Assembly (NCBI GenBank): GCA_963920765.1
Contig: OY987251.1
Span: forward strand, 13,519,219-13,583,218
Direction of reading: 5' to 3'
DNA from: Ulota crispa
Taxonomy: Eukaryota; Streptophyta; Bryopsida; Orthotrichales; Orthotrichaceae
Length of the DNA stretch: 64,000 nt
Shown here: in pieces, positions 35,030-46,873 of the stretch
Position numbering within the stretch: the first letter of the stretch is position 1
Layout: each line of letters starts with the position of its first letter
The notes under the pieces: model-generated
Seen by the model: the letters and a program-made list of their open reading frames with translations, nothing else
What the model was told of the DNA's origin: nothing
Databases searched by the model: none
Program-made: the position numbers and the translations under genes

Positions 35030-35350
35030 GCTCAGTTCAGACTTCAGACTAGTGAGAGGACGAAACACAAAAAAGTGGCATCTTGTTCAATCTTTCATCC
35101 TCCACAGCACTTCCGCATCATCCAAGAATGTTGGGGAAAAACATTGCCGCAAAACATGAGTACTCATCAATGAGTGTTTAACTACCACCAGACAACTTTG
35201 GAGTCACCCTAATCACAAACCCCAAAACTTAAGTACCTTGTCCGCTGACATGGCTATATGTCCGCTATTGACAAACCCGACAGAATTGATATTTCAACCA
35301 ATGATATTTGAGATAATTTCATTCAATCGCTAGTTAGTCTAAACCGAGCC
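35030..35350. repeat. Dispersed repeat, copy 1 (partner at 42730-43070)
   Basis: It aligns with 42730-43070 in the same orientation. Shared blocks are AAACACAAAAA.GTGGCA, TCTTTCATCCTCCA, CAAGAATGTTGG, GGAGTCACCCT/GGAGCCACCCT, CCCCAAAACTT and TTTCAACCAATGA. It carries no open frame of note. It lies between the tRNAs and the snoRNA cluster. Confidence 0.65.
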
Positions 35351-36140
35351 TTAGATGCACACAAGTTGACACCTTACTGACAATTACTCAATTGACCACA
35401 ATGAATGTCCAGGGTATTAGTCCACAGCTGCAGTACTCAACGAGTTGTAGTGAGGTTTCGACGATAATCCCCGTATTCATGTAGCACCCAGTTACCCTCT
35501 CGATCTTCCCTCAAGGCCATGCCTCCGGCCTAGAGGGGGCTATTTGGTGCTCTCTTCCATCCAGAAAACAAAACTATTTCCAAGGCTATGAAATCACATA
35601 CCTGAGGTACTTCTCTATCGTAACAAATGTACGGTTGCAAATCTAGAATCTTTCAGAAAGATCAAGACCCAGAAGACACGCAGCAGAACGGATGGCTCTA
35701 GCTTACAAAATGAATGTTGAACACTGTCCGTGAGTCTTTGGTCAGTGCTCGACCGTTGAAAGCATGTCAAACAAACAATCTATTACGCAGCATTCCAAAT
35801 TTCAAACCTCAAATACTTTTCAAAACCATGTTTCCGACTACTGTCGCCATCAAAAGACCGAGGATTTCTAAAATTGACAAACCCCTATTGAACATACTTG
35901 TGAGAATATAGTTCAGATAGGAGATATTATGTGTCACCGACAGCAGCGAAGAAATTAGATGAATTGATTCATCGGTAGATATGTACGGAGAAAAGAAAGT
36001 CCCCTAACAAAAACCACTTAACTGCTAATACACAGAACTCATTTGGAGCTTCTTGATCTTTTAGAAGACTTGACATCTGAAGGTTGAAAAGGTTCTCTAG
36101 ATTGTACAACAAAACACTCTGATTTAACTAAAAATAAGTT

Positions 36141-36391
36141 TTCACCCCTAAATGATGTTGCTGTTTTGTATACAGACTCCCGTGTTTTTTGTATATAGAC
36201 TCCCATGTTGTATACAGATGGGGCATTTGGGTAGAGCACATAAATCCCATTGGAGTTGAAAATTTCAAGCCAAGTCATACACAAACTACTGCTCAATTGA
36301 CATTTGTCACTAAGCCATTTCTTCAAGGACTAAATGGTCCCCATATGAATACAAACAACACTTTTGGCAGGTAACATCCTTTAGGGGTTAA
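36141..36391. mobile_element. TTAA-type MITE, family N
   Basis: The right TTAA is at 36388-36391 and the left target reads TTCA (36141-36144). Ends are CCCCTAAATGATGTT and AACATCCTTTAGGGG. It contains a short internal repeat of TGTATACAGACTCCC type. It lies 30 bp beyond the 3' end of the last snoRNA copy. Confidence 0.7.
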
Positions 36392-36423
36392 GCGAAGATG
36401 AAATCATATCAGAATTTATCAAA

Positions 36424-36579
36424 AACTGTGTAGAATAACCAGGCCCGATCTTTCATGGCCCACGAGCCATTCAAGTCGAGCAGACAGCATCTACCATTTT
36501 CATCTTCGTTACACATAGTCGCATGCCAGTCACCATAGCCTGAAGGCTCTTCACTGGCATGCCGGCTTAATTGTGAACG
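36424..36579 (-). ncRNA. H/ACA box snoRNA-like gene, copy 1
   Basis: This 156-nt RNA reads as hairpin, hinge, hairpin, tail. Hairpin 1 has lower stem CGTTCACA with TGTGTAACG (one bulged T), an internal loop, and upper stem CATGCCAGT with ACTGGCATG. The hinge carries box H AGATGA. Hairpin 2 has basal stem GTAGA with TCTAC, a pocket, stem GCTCGA with TCGGGC (G-U allowed) and an inner stem ATGGC with GCCAT. Box ACA stands exactly 3 nt from the 3' end. The architecture is that of pseudouridylation guides, which act in the nucleolus with dyskerin. The target was not identified. Confidence 0.75.
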
Positions 36580-36607
36580 GTGACAATCATCAAAGATTTG
36601 AATATAC

Positions 36608-36763
36608 AAATGTGCAGAATAACCAGGCCCGATCCTTCATGACCCACGAGCCATTCAGGTCGAGCAGACAGTAGCTGCCATTTTACTCTTCGTATCACAT
36701 AGTCGCATGCCAGCCACCATAACCAGAAGGCTCTACACTAGCATGCCGGCTTAATTGTGTACG
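36608..36763 (-). ncRNA. H/ACA box snoRNA-like gene, copy 2
   Basis: It has the same 156-nt length and fold as its neighbours. The lower stem of hairpin 1 is CGTACACA with TGTGATACG. The basal stem of hairpin 2 is GCAG with CTGC, against GTAG with CTAC in copy 1, so both strands changed together. Box H is AGAGTA and box ACA is 3 nt from the end. It lies 28 nt upstream of copy 1 on the same strand, close enough to be processed from one transcript. Confidence 0.75.
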
Positions 36764-36863
36764 TTTACAGATAAGCAAACACAAAAGACATTTTCAGAAA
36801 CACAAATAGACGCAAATAATGATAAACAAATCAACATATCCTTCACTCTCGAATTTTGGTGTA

Positions 36864-37019
36864 CAATGTGCAGAATAACCAGGCCCGATCCGTCATGACC
36901 CGCAGGCCAGTCAGGTCGAGCAGACAGCATCTCCCATTCAATCTTCGTATCACATAGTCGCATGCCAGCCACCATAGCCCAAGAGCTTCCGGCTGGCATG
37001 CCGGCTTAATTGTGTACGG
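36864..37019 (-). ncRNA. H/ACA box snoRNA-like gene, copy 3
   Basis: It is 156 nt with hairpin 1 lower stem CGTACACA / TGTGATACG and upper stem CATGCCAGCC / GGCTGGCATG. At that stem's inner end the U-A pair of copy 1 is replaced by C-G. Box ACA is 3 nt from the end. The hinge reads AGATTGA, one base longer than a standard H box, and the basal stem of hairpin 2 has a mismatch (GGAGA against TCTGC), so this copy may be weaker. It is the promoter-proximal copy. Confidence 0.7.
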
Positions 37020-37085
37020 TTTACAGCTCTCAAAAACCTCGCAACCACAGAATCTCAAAAACCTCTCAACCACAAGATCGAGTGG

Positions 37086-37290
37086 GAAAAAAATACCGCT
37101 ACATCATGCAACAGTCTAAGAAAATGAACCAGAAAAAAAGCTCGTATATCTCAAAAGAAAACGTCAAGTTGGCATTGAGCTCAACATCCTCTTCAACCAC
37201 AGAATCCCGTAGAAAAAATATATCGCATACATTATACAACAGTCTGAAGAAAACCGAACCAGAAAAAAAGCTCATGTATCTCAAAAGAAC
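37086..37290. repeat. Direct repeat, two units of about 80 bp
   Basis: Units at 37086-37170 and 37208-37290 share CAACAGTCT.AAGAAAA, GAACCAGAAAAAAAGCTC and TATCTCAAAAGAA. They lie between the snoRNA cluster and its presumed promoter. On the minus strand no C/D or H/ACA boxes are conserved between units, so I do not call them snoRNAs. Confidence 0.7.
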
Positions 37291-37499
37291 CCAGAAATAG
37301 CATCACAAGTAAAATCACTTAAACGAGTAAAACGAACATGAACTACAACGACAACACTCACAGATATTGTGTAAGAAATCAGCACCGCAGAATCCTGAGG
37401 GCGTCCTTCTGAGCGTTAGATTGCGAAGTGTGTCAAATGATCGTTAGGATGGATTGATTGAACGGTTAACAGAGGCCAGGCTCCTTTCAAACTTGTACA

Positions 37500-37830
37500 G
37501 AATGCCGTGACGTGTATGTGCAAACTCAAAGTTCCGCGTGTTGTTTGCGGTCTGCTCCACCGCTTTGACCTAACGATCGCTCCCGAATGCCGTCGAGTGG
37601 CTATGGAGGGAAGGCGGCGCAGGTGGAGATGTTAACCTAGGAAACTCGGGAACCGTGAGGAGGTGAAGGATTGGAGAAGAGGGAGGACGGAGGTGGTGGA
37701 GGTGACAATTCAACGGGCAAGAGCTGCAACGGCTTCTCCAGTTTGAAGGCCAGCTCTAGGGTTCTGGATATGTTGCGAAACCCTAATTGTTCCGAACCCT
37801 AGCCCTAATAGTCCCCTTAACAGTGACAGC
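37500..37830 (-). promoter_or_regulatory. Telo-box promoter region and GC-rich leader
   Basis: AAACCCTAA at 37778-37786, AACCCTAGCCCTAA at 37795-37808 and TAGGGTT at 37757-37763 are telo-box motifs. In plants these mark promoters of snoRNA clusters and ribosomal protein genes. Toward the minus strand follows a GC-rich, CT-rich leader (37500-37740), then the three snoRNA copies about 0.75 kb downstream. I infer one minus-strand transcript. A protein-coding host gene is possible, but no convincing frame was found. The 79-codon minus frame at 37710-37949 overlaps the motifs themselves and a MITE. Confidence 0.55.
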
Positions 37831-37846
37831 TGGAGCGTGGTTATCG

Positions 37847-38486
37847 GAGCATCTCCAGCGTTGCACTTCAAACTTGACACTTCAAGAGAGATTGCATCTA
37901 TTTTTATAGAGTCCTTAAAATCTCTATTCTTTGTTTTCGAGCCTTGCACTTCAAAAATTCCCTATAAATAGTCATTTGACTATTTACCAAGGGTAAGATA
38001 GTGTGCTCTTAAATGGACCATCTACGGGCTGAAACTGAATTTTTGGAAGGTGTAACTTCTTGAAAGATTTTTCAGTAAATTTTCTTTGAAAGATAAGAGG
38101 AATTGACATCTAACCCAAGTTATTTCATATTTTTTGGAGCTTTTTGGAATTAGTTAAGAAATTTTGAAGTGGAAAGGTCATAGGTCTCTAAAATGGTACA
38201 CCTCCTCAAATGTACACTACTTGTATATTGTTGAAGTCTATGAAAAAACATGTACAAATTTAGGGCATATGAGCAAGTGAACCATTTTAGAGCGTGAACC
38301 ATTTTAGAGCACACTACTTTAACAAAAGATAAAACCTATTGAACTTAGGATGAATAGTGTTTTGAAGGGGCATTATTGTGGTAAAATAGGATGGAATAGC
38401 ATGTGAGTATTTTGAGGGGTTTGGAACACTTATTATCCATGCTTCAGGTATGTCAAACCCTTGGAGGGCAATACTAGAAATGCTCT
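37847..38486. mobile_element. MITE family Q copy 1, with another MITE inside
   Basis: The left part (37847-37998) and right part (38317-38486) match 39191-39514 in order (TTGCACTTCAAACTTGACACT, AACTTAGGATGAATAGTG, TTATCATCCATGCTT-like). They are interrupted by the family R MITE at 38001-38314. Inverted ends are GGAGCATCTCCAGC and AGAAATGCTCT. Confidence 0.7.
38001..38314. mobile_element. MITE family R copy 1 (TA target)
   Basis: The ends GTGTGCTCTTAAATGG and CCATTTTAGAGCACAC are inverted, and TA stands on both sides, as in Tc1/mariner-type MITEs. It matches 61315-61780 (TGAAACTGAATTTTTGG, TTTTTCAGTAAATTTTC, GCACCTCCTCAAATGTA types). Confidence 0.7.
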
Positions 38487-39190
38487 CAAAGCAACTCTTT
38501 ATGATTGACCTCTAAAGCAAATCAACGGTGAAGATTCTCTAAGGCAAATACACCTAAATTTGACTTTATAAGGAAATTCAAAATAGTTCTTTTTGTTGAA
38601 GGATCTATTCTTAGGCTTGTATAGCAATAAAAATAAATATCCAAAATTTCTTTTCCCCTTCATTTGTAATAAAATTATTGTTTTTTATAAAATAAAATCT
38701 AAAATATAAGTGTCTAAAATTTTAAACTCTAGGCTTTACTAAGTCCTTTTTACTATTGAGGGATTTGTTTAATTTTATAGGAAAAAAACTCATGAATTCA
38801 AGTGGTTTGATAATTCTTGTATATGAGATTGTTGCCCACAACTTGATTTCAAATGAAGGGATGGCTCATAGACCTAGCCAAAAAAGATCCACTCCTCACT
38901 CAAACCCTTTCTAAATGATTGATTTTCACCAAATTTTAAAATAACTCCATGTATAACTTAAAGGCTTGTGGAGGGGGACAAAGATGTTAGAATTTGAAGT
39001 GTAGATTATTGTTCCACCTGTCCACCATGTCCTTTAATCTTGCGTCAAGGATAATCTTGTACTCGTGAATATGTCATGTTCATTAATGTTCACTAACATA
39101 TTTTTGACTTTATATCACTTTTTTAGAACTTGGTAGCACCTCAAATCAAACTAACAGCTTGTAAATTGAAAACAACTTAGTGATAGATTA

Positions 39191-39514
39191 GAGCAGCTCT
39201 AGCCTTGCATTTCAAACTTGACACTCCAAGAGATTACATCTTTATTTGAAGGGCCCTCAAAATTCTTGCTTTTTAGTAATGCACTTCAAACATGGCCCTT
39301 ACACTCCACATGTGCCCCATAAATAGTGATTTGACCATGCACCAAAGGGAATAAAGGATAAAGCTCACTGAAGTTAGGATGAATAGTGTTTTGAAGGGTC
39401 CCTACTTTAACACTCTAAAATGGAGTGCCATGAGAGAATTTTGAGGGGCCCTGAGCATTTATCATCCATGCTTGGAGTGTGTCAAACTTGACCAGTGCAA
39501 GGGTGGAGAAGCTC
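39191..39514. mobile_element. MITE family Q copy 2 (PIF/Harbinger-like)
   Basis: The ends are GAGCAGCTCTAGCC and GGTGGAGAAGCTC, flanked by TTA on both sides (39188-39190 and 39515-39517). This is the target duplication of Tourist/PIF-type elements. It is about 325 bp with no coding capacity. Confidence 0.7.
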
Positions 39515-41253
39515 TTACTTATGGACATATAGTGATTTCAAGAGCCCTTTCAATTTGGTTTTAACATTTTTCCATTTATTTTTATTACCACTTCTTCTTG
39601 ATTGATACACTTAAAATTGTAAGAACTCTTATCTTCCATTCTCATCTTAAAGAACATTCAATTATTTTTAAATTGGTGAGGAACTGATTGAACATGAAAG
39701 AATCTGAGGGAGGAATTCATCTTCATGTTTTCTACAACATGTTTTTTGTACATTCTAAAAGCGATTTACAAATTTCGTGAATATTGATTAGAGATGCAAC
39801 CAAAATGGACCCTATCTCCTTATGTCTACGAGGTATATATTTTGAGCATTTGAGCAAGAATCTAAATGGGTTAGCTTTGCAACTTATTACTTTATAGGAA
39901 AACCCTCAAGAAATGTTTAGCAATGATTTGCTTTACATGTAAATGCCGAGGATTGCATTAGGCCATTTGTACTCCACTTGGCATATCTACTCTTTAAATT
40001 TTGTTTTTATATGTGCAATCAAAACCCAAAAATATTTTTGAAATGAGTGCAATGGAAAATCATATGCATGCAATATCCCTAGAAAATCAAGGAAAAAGAC
40101 TTGAATTTTAAATAATAAATTGCATCCTTTATGCATACTTTTGTAGAAATAGAAAATAGGCTAAAAAACTTCAATCTCAAATTGATATCATATTTTACTA
40201 TTTATGAGGTATTCACTAAACCATGAATTTTTTGTATAATGGAGATTCATCCATGTTTTACATGTGTTGTAATATTTTATGCATACTTTTTATTTGGAAA
40301 AAGCTCTTGCTGTTTTACAAGCATCTCCCAATGTTTTGCAAGCATCTTCTAATATTTTATAAGTATCTTATGATGTTTTGCAAATCAAAATTTTGTTTTT
40401 ATTTTTGAACTATTACTTATGGACTTTGAATAGTCCATAAATAGTTAAATATGTCATTTTAACAATTATTTATTAATGTGTATGTCCTTAAATTGGCAAA
40501 TCTGTATAAGTGGCTACTAAATCTTGCTTGTTGTATTTTTGTACAAGAGCCAACTTAGATGCCTTCATCCAAATTTCCATCTTGTCTTATATTTTCACGT
40601 CATAGACATGACTAAGATATTCCCATATATTCTTGTGTAATCTAATGTATCTACTTCCATACACATGCACAATCTCAAAACTTCAATAATATAAAAACTA
40701 AGAATATGCGCAACTATAAATAAAGATATTAAAAGTTGAAACGGAAGTAAAATATTAATTTATTCTTACTAATAAAATTCATTATAATGAAAGCAAACTT
40801 ACAATTCACCACATTTGGAGCTATATCCCTATGTTAGTGGAAAGAAATAGGTTTTGGAATAGATCCTTCACAGAGGGTAAACTCTTCCTCTTTTGTTATG
40901 CACATCTTTACACAAACCAATATGAGCTATTTATTTTTAGTGCATATTCATATGACTTTTGTTTGCCAACTTTGATCATCTTTAAGTTGTATGGTCTTCA
41001 AAATGGAAAAGAAAAGAATTTGAATGTACGGTCAAAGAAACTACGCCATTGTGTATCTTTTGGGTTTTGATCGAGGACGTACCTTGACGAGGTGCAAAAT
41101 GTGTGGTAATCATGTATTGCATGTATCCCAAAGGAGTTACGATTCTAAGCAAAATCAGGTACATGTAATCATTGCCTTCCCCGTAGGACAATAAGTTTTA
41201 GATTTTGCACGCATCCACCTGCTTGAATGATTCAGATAATTGTATTATTTAAA
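39515..41253. other. AT-rich stretch with a short tandem repeat
   Basis: No gene is recognised. At 40312-40390 three 25-bp units of the type ATGTTTTGCAAGCATCT follow one another. They give a short Cys/Phe/Tyr-rich frame that I attribute to the repeat. Confidence 0.5.
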
Positions 41254-41601
41254 AGGGAAAATTTCATGGTACCCCTGAAGTTTGACATGTTTGACATATT
41301 TTCATAGATATCCTTGAAGTTTGACATATTTTCAGAGATACCCCTGTTTTGTCAGAAATTTCACAAATATTCTTGGACCAAAATTTTTCAAGCGTTAGTT
41401 TTGTTGTGCATGTCCTCCTTCCTTTGTGCTTATACTACTTCTTTATTGTTATGTATGCACACAAAGGAAGAAGGAAAAGTGACATGCACAACAAAATAAA
41501 CACCTGAAAATTTTCGTCCAAGGTATTTGCGATATTTCTGAAAAAAGCTGGGTATCTATGAAAATATGGCAAACTTCAAGGATATGCATGAAATCTTCCC
41601 T
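41254..41601. mobile_element. MULE-type foldback MITE, copy 2
   Basis: Ends are AGGGAAAATTTCATGG and CATGAAATCTTCCCT. It is the longest copy of the family because TTTGACATATTTTCA is duplicated near the left end. The interior keeps the CACAAAGGAAGAAGG and GACATGCACAACAAAA blocks. The flanks TTTAAA / CTTAAA are too diverged to fix the target duplication. Confidence 0.75.
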
Positions 41602-43973
41602 ACTTAAAGTGGGCCAAAAGACCATCATGTATCAAGAAATCCCTCACACGGTGCATTTGAAGGGGATGGATTATGCATAAATAAGATAAAAATATATAAA
41701 GGAAAGAAAGAAAAAGGAATAAAGAAAGAAAAGAAAAGAAAGAAAAGAACAAAATAAAATAAGATAAGAAAGAGAGGTGAGATTTGCAATAAATTATATT
41801 TGAATACTATGTATATATGCACTAATGTTAAAGCCATTTTTTTTAACAAGAGTTGGGGTCATGAAAAATTGGGGCCTTTTGAATTAAAATTTCAGCTCAA
41901 ACGGTTTCAAGGATGACCCCAAGCAATCACCTAACATAACAAAATAACCATGTCTTGTCCTTGGCTATTTTTATTTATTTTTAATGTCTGTTGTGGAAAT
42001 TTTGTCATTGAAATTTGTGGTTGATTGATTTGACCAAGCCAATAGAATTGGCCTAGACACCGCACCTCCTTTCTCTTATCTCCATACCATCCCTCTTTTC
42101 TAGAGTAACATACTTTTTTAATTGGGGTTTATTTTGTAAAGAATTTTGGATGACCCCAAAGTAAATACGCAAACAAAAGAAATATTTTTTTAAGAATAGA
42201 AGTGATGTGAGTTTGCATTCTTATTTTAATAAGAATTTAACGGGGGTCAATTTTCTTCTATAAAGACCTCAAGACCAAAATAATCAAGGTAGTTAGTTGC
42301 ATACCCGTAAAAATTTCAGCAAAGAAGGAAAGAAAAAGAAGGAGATTAGATAGAGCCATTGATATTTCTATTCCATCCTATGACATTGGCCATCTAAAAA
42401 TAATTTTTTTATTCAAAAAATTGAGTACGTTCTACTGAAATCTAACAATGGTTTGGAGCTATGATTTGGCCTTTTATTTCTTGACCGACCTAGTATTTTG
42501 GAATTAGGGTCATATCACATCTTGTTTGTTAAATATTGACATATGTTTGAAAATTTTGGCCTTAAACTCATAGTGTAAATGCTTTTCAAAATATCTACTA
42601 ATAAGAGGCCAAAATCTAGACTTGAAAAGGTTTCAAAATGGTCTTGGCTCTCAGTTTAAACTTTAAAGCAACCCTTGTTGTAAAGTACAAATCAAGATGA
42701 TAAAACTTATGATTGACATCCCAACTCTCCAAGGTTTGGTTCAAACTAGCAATCGGACAAAACACAAAAAGTGGCACCTTGTCCCATCTTTCATCCTCCA
42801 TAGCACTTCCACATCATGCAAGAATGTTGGAGAAGAAATTTGTTACAAAGCAAGAGTGTTCATATATAGGATAGGTTTGGAGCCACCCTCATAGCAAGCC
42901 CCAAAACTTCACTATCTTGTTGGCTGACGTTACCATATTGATTAATGACATGACAAATTGAAATACCGGACAACCCCTAAGTGTGGACACTTCATTGGAT
43001 GAAAATGATATTTCAACCAATGAGGTTTGAGATAATTTTGTCCGGTTCCTAGTTTGCATGGGGTCTAAGTTCCATTTCAATAATATACTTCAACTTTGTT
43101 GAATTATAGAGGACAAGAATACACATACATGTGTATACTAATACATAAATTTGTATATCACAATCTTAAATGCTTTTTGACCCTAATTCTTTATAAAAAT
43201 TTAGTAGGAATACATTATAAAGTGAATCTAAATATAAAAATTTAGTAGGAATACATTATAAAGTGAATCTAAACATAATATGAAGCTATGAGTTCCAAAC
43301 TTTCAAACTTCAACCAATTAAAAGATTTGATGGAACTTAAGACCTATAACATTGAGAGTGGAAATCATTAATAATTCATGCCATTTTAAGTTAAGGGCAT
43401 GTTATATTTTTAGTTCTAAAATGTTTTTGTACAATGAATTCAAAATAAGAACAATTTTCGCCCAAAGTCTAATGATCAGTTTGAATGGAGAGTTTGTTGG
43501 AATTGAATTCAGCCAACAATACCATGTGAGTGCAAACAAAGTTCTATAGAATGAAAATTTTAAGGATAAGCACATTCCAAACACAAGTCTAAAACCGCGC
43601 TCTAGTTAATCTAGATAATTTGCATATACCTACTGTAGAATGTTTAGCACTAGGACACTAGAACAAGAATATGAAATTAGAGTGTGGATCGAATTGAAAT
43701 TTTATTTTAATAAATTTTGAACTATTGCAACTATTGCATACAATATTCAATATCATTGTAAACTTCACCTGGTCTCAATTCTCAACAACATTTTAGTTGC
43801 ATAAGATCAAAAGATCACACGATCATACTTCTCAATAAAATTTGTTGAAATTTGTTTGGCCTAAAATTCTTTTGTGTCTACATGGTCAAATGGTTCAAAA
43901 TTGACCTCTCTCAATAAAATGATCAGTAAATCAAAATTTTGATTTTTTTTTAATAATTTAACCTTAACCCTTT
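41602..43973. other. AT-rich stretch with simple repeats, no gene recognised
   Basis: It contains a purine tract of GAAA type (41697-41780), the second copy of the 35.0-kb dispersed repeat (42730-43070) and a 42-bp direct duplication (43193-43275, AAATTTAGTAGGAATACATT). Short open frames show no recognisable domain. Confidence 0.55.
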
Positions 43974-44878
43974 AAAGACCACACATATTTTCCCAAAACC
44001 CACTAGAAACCGCAGCAGTAAGATTAGATGTGCATTTGAAACAAATATGGACCCAATTTGAATAATCTAACCATATAAATGTGAAGGACACCTTGTTTGT
44101 TGCAATGCATCAAAATTTTAGTTAGATTTACCATTGAAAGTGGAATATTATAATGATTGAGTGAGCCATATATGGAAAATCTTTAGTTTTTCATGCTTGT
44201 GTGGTTTTGAATGGTAGTGCTTCATGCAAGCTTTGATTGAGAAGAGTCTTACATTTCTAAAAAGTAAGGTTTCCCACCTTTCCAACAAGACTAGTTTCAC
44301 TCAAAATAGAAAAAAATAGCAATCACAAGGTGTAGTTAAGTGGACAAAAAGGGGCAAAAATCCCGTTTTCTTTGCTACCCTAAAACAATTCTATAAGAAA
44401 TTTGAAATTTTTTATTGAAAATCCAATTGGTGAAACCAGTCAAGAATTGGCCTTAAATGTAGGATGAACTTTTTTCAAAATAAATTAATAGCATCATTTC
44501 AATGGATTCTCAAATAGTACAATTGTACAACTACCGTATAGAGAAACAATACAAGCGTATTTCTTGAGTAATTTGAAGTTTTTAAAGATTGCACAATTGA
44601 AATGTAGCATTCTTCTTAGATGTTTGATGTATTGTGTTGTTGCTTTGATCCATCTTTGACCAAATATGGATACGTATTTTGATGCCATGATGTATAAACA
44701 CCATTATTTATCAACTCCCATATCTGATTCTATTGTCGTTTTTTGGGTTGGACGCAAAATTCTGGTGATCACAAGCATTGATCAAGATCATTTTCCAAAT
44801 TGTTGAGCGATTTTATTGTATAGGCCAAAAACTACTCTCCCAAATCAAAATATGGTTTGGTGGTCTCTAAATGGTTAA
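43974..44878. mobile_element. TTAA-flanked element, family F copy 2 (inverted)
   Basis: TTAA lies at 43974-43977 and 44875-44878. The left end is CCCTTTAAAGACCACA. The whole length is the reverse of 33562-34494. Open frames starting MASKYVSIF occur in both copies but are interrupted at different places, so no conserved protein is supported. Confidence 0.75.
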
Positions 44879-46596
44879 GATGTATTTTTTCACTTGCTTA
44901 TGTACACTCTCTCAAGAATTCAAACTTTGTGAGGGCACATTTCATTAGATTATAACACTCAAACTAGGGGCAAATTTTTTTTGAAGCTTCTGTAAGGTGT
45001 CAATTTTTTCTTTGGTCATTCAAAATGACATCTTCCCCTTTATGATTTTCTTATGCAATTTAAATTTCTTGGACGTAGAGCATGAAGTTGGTTATATGTC
45101 TCACAAATTTCACAATCACGCAATGCTTAATCATAATAGAAAAAATATGGGAGCATGAATTGCTTTGTTCAAATTGTCATTACACTAAGAAAACTTTAGT
45201 GAAGAGATTCTTATAAAAATAAATCTCAATTACAAAATCCATAAAGTGTAAACCTATAACATCATGTAGAGTACTTGCCAAAGTAATTTTTTTGTAAAAA
45301 TAAAAAGTAAAACTCAATTTATTACATAATCAAGGAGAATTGATTGCAAATTTTGCCCATTGACCAAGTCATTGTAAAGTACTTTCACAAGTAAAAAACA
45401 AGTCCATAATGACTAAGTGACAATGATTGCAATGATTAAACAACAAGTAAAAAATGATTGTAAAATGACTATACAGTCATGGTTTAGTTATTGTCACATA
45501 GTCATTGTGAACCTGTTTTTACATGTGTTTTGAACACTATTTGGGCAACACCCTTCCTCAATCCCTTTGTTTTTGATTTTTTTGAGGATGTCCATGTTAA
45601 CATCTAAATCACATTTAATACCATATCTCACTTAATAATTATTCAATTCCACTTTTTTAAAAGGTATGCAAGCTTTTTAGTATGAGCACATACACCGTCA
45701 TTTTCACAATCTTATCTTATGTATTTACTGGACAAATGTTTGCTCAATTAACCTAAAGGCCCAAAGTGGGCTCCTTGGTCCTTTACGGGTTAAGTACCAA
45801 CAAACCATGAAGAAAAAAGTCACTTTCTTCAAGATACCAATTCAAATTAGAGTTCCATTTTGTTGGGGACAACGACGTTGAGCATTTTGTGGAATTTAAT
45901 GATACTATTTTTAATGAAAGAAACGTGAAAAGTTACATTGAGTTGGTCTTTTACGTCAGCTGTAAAAATTCACGCGTGTAGAATTTACACCTCTACAAGT
46001 TCCCAATCCTACGCCAACGCCCAACTTTGTGTGGTTCTAGACGGGCAATTAAAATAACTTTGTGTTTTGTTCAAAAAGAATTTTAGTACTCAACTCTAAA
46101 CTGGACTCCTCTTTTTGTTACTCTCAATTCTTGGAGCAAAGTTCCAAATTCTAGATGTCAAAATTTGTTAAAAATGTTGCCTTCACGGTACACATTTTTA
46201 AGCGAGCTGGGGCTAGAAACTTGGAACAGTGTGATGTTGTAAGTCCCAGTTTGCAACTTTTCAACCAAGAAGATTTGAAGAATTCACTGGGACATGGAAT
46301 GTAGTGTGAACTACCCTCATTAATAACCACCTCCAAGTAGGTAACAAGCAATTTCGTTGCAAAAAACTTGTGCCTCTATAACATAGGCTGGCTTTTTGGG
46401 TAATGTACCTACTCAAAACTTCCACAATATAGCTTCTCTTAGTTAATCGCCAGGGAGATTTTTAATTTCATTAATCAATATAATGGATTTCATCCATCAT
46501 TTCGTCATGGTTGTGCCATTAAGAGATATTTCAATTTTTAAAATCTCATAATAAATAAAAACCATGTTTTTCACATTTTGAGGAAGATTAGGCAAC
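44879..46596. other. AT-rich stretch with a minimal TTAA element
   Basis: No gene is recognised. The only clear feature is the 46-bp TTAA pair at 45748-45793. Confidence 0.5.
45748..45793. mobile_element. Minimal TTAA element: two termini only
   Basis: TTAA-CCTAAAGGCCCA at the left and TGGTCCTTTACGGG-TTAA at the right are joined by about a dozen bases. It looks like an internally deleted element reduced to its ends, related to family B by the GGCCCA/GGGCTCC block. Confidence 0.6.
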
Positions 46597-46860
46597 TACT
46601 CCCTCAGTCTTAAAATATTTTTCTTTGTTTCTTTTGCAACATTCTTGCACTATTTTCATTGACTACGTTGAAAGCAACATACTTAATATGTCAATCTAAA
46701 TTCTATGTTACAAGAATTAACGAAGCTAATTGCACAAGTAGCCAATATTTAGTTTTGAATTAGATACAAGAAACATTCCATGTGATGTACAGTGCTCATA
46801 ATTAATGAAAAAAAAGTTAGGGATTGGATGTGGATAATCATTTTGGGACTGAAGGAGTAT
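46597..46860. mobile_element. Stowaway MITE
   Basis: The ends TA-CTCCCTCAGTCTTAAAAT and ATTTTGGGACTGAAGGAG-TA are the standard Stowaway terminus with TA target duplication. Length is about 260 bp, typical for the family. Confidence 0.85.
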
Positions 46861-46873
46861 ATGATAGATATTC

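Noticed and set aside
37086-37290. Further snoRNAs in the duplicated 80-bp units
   Set aside because: No C, D, H or ACA boxes are conserved between the two units.
37778-37808. Interstitial telomere repeats (CCCTAA)
   Set aside because: There are only isolated, non-tandem units. Promoter telo-boxes explain them better.
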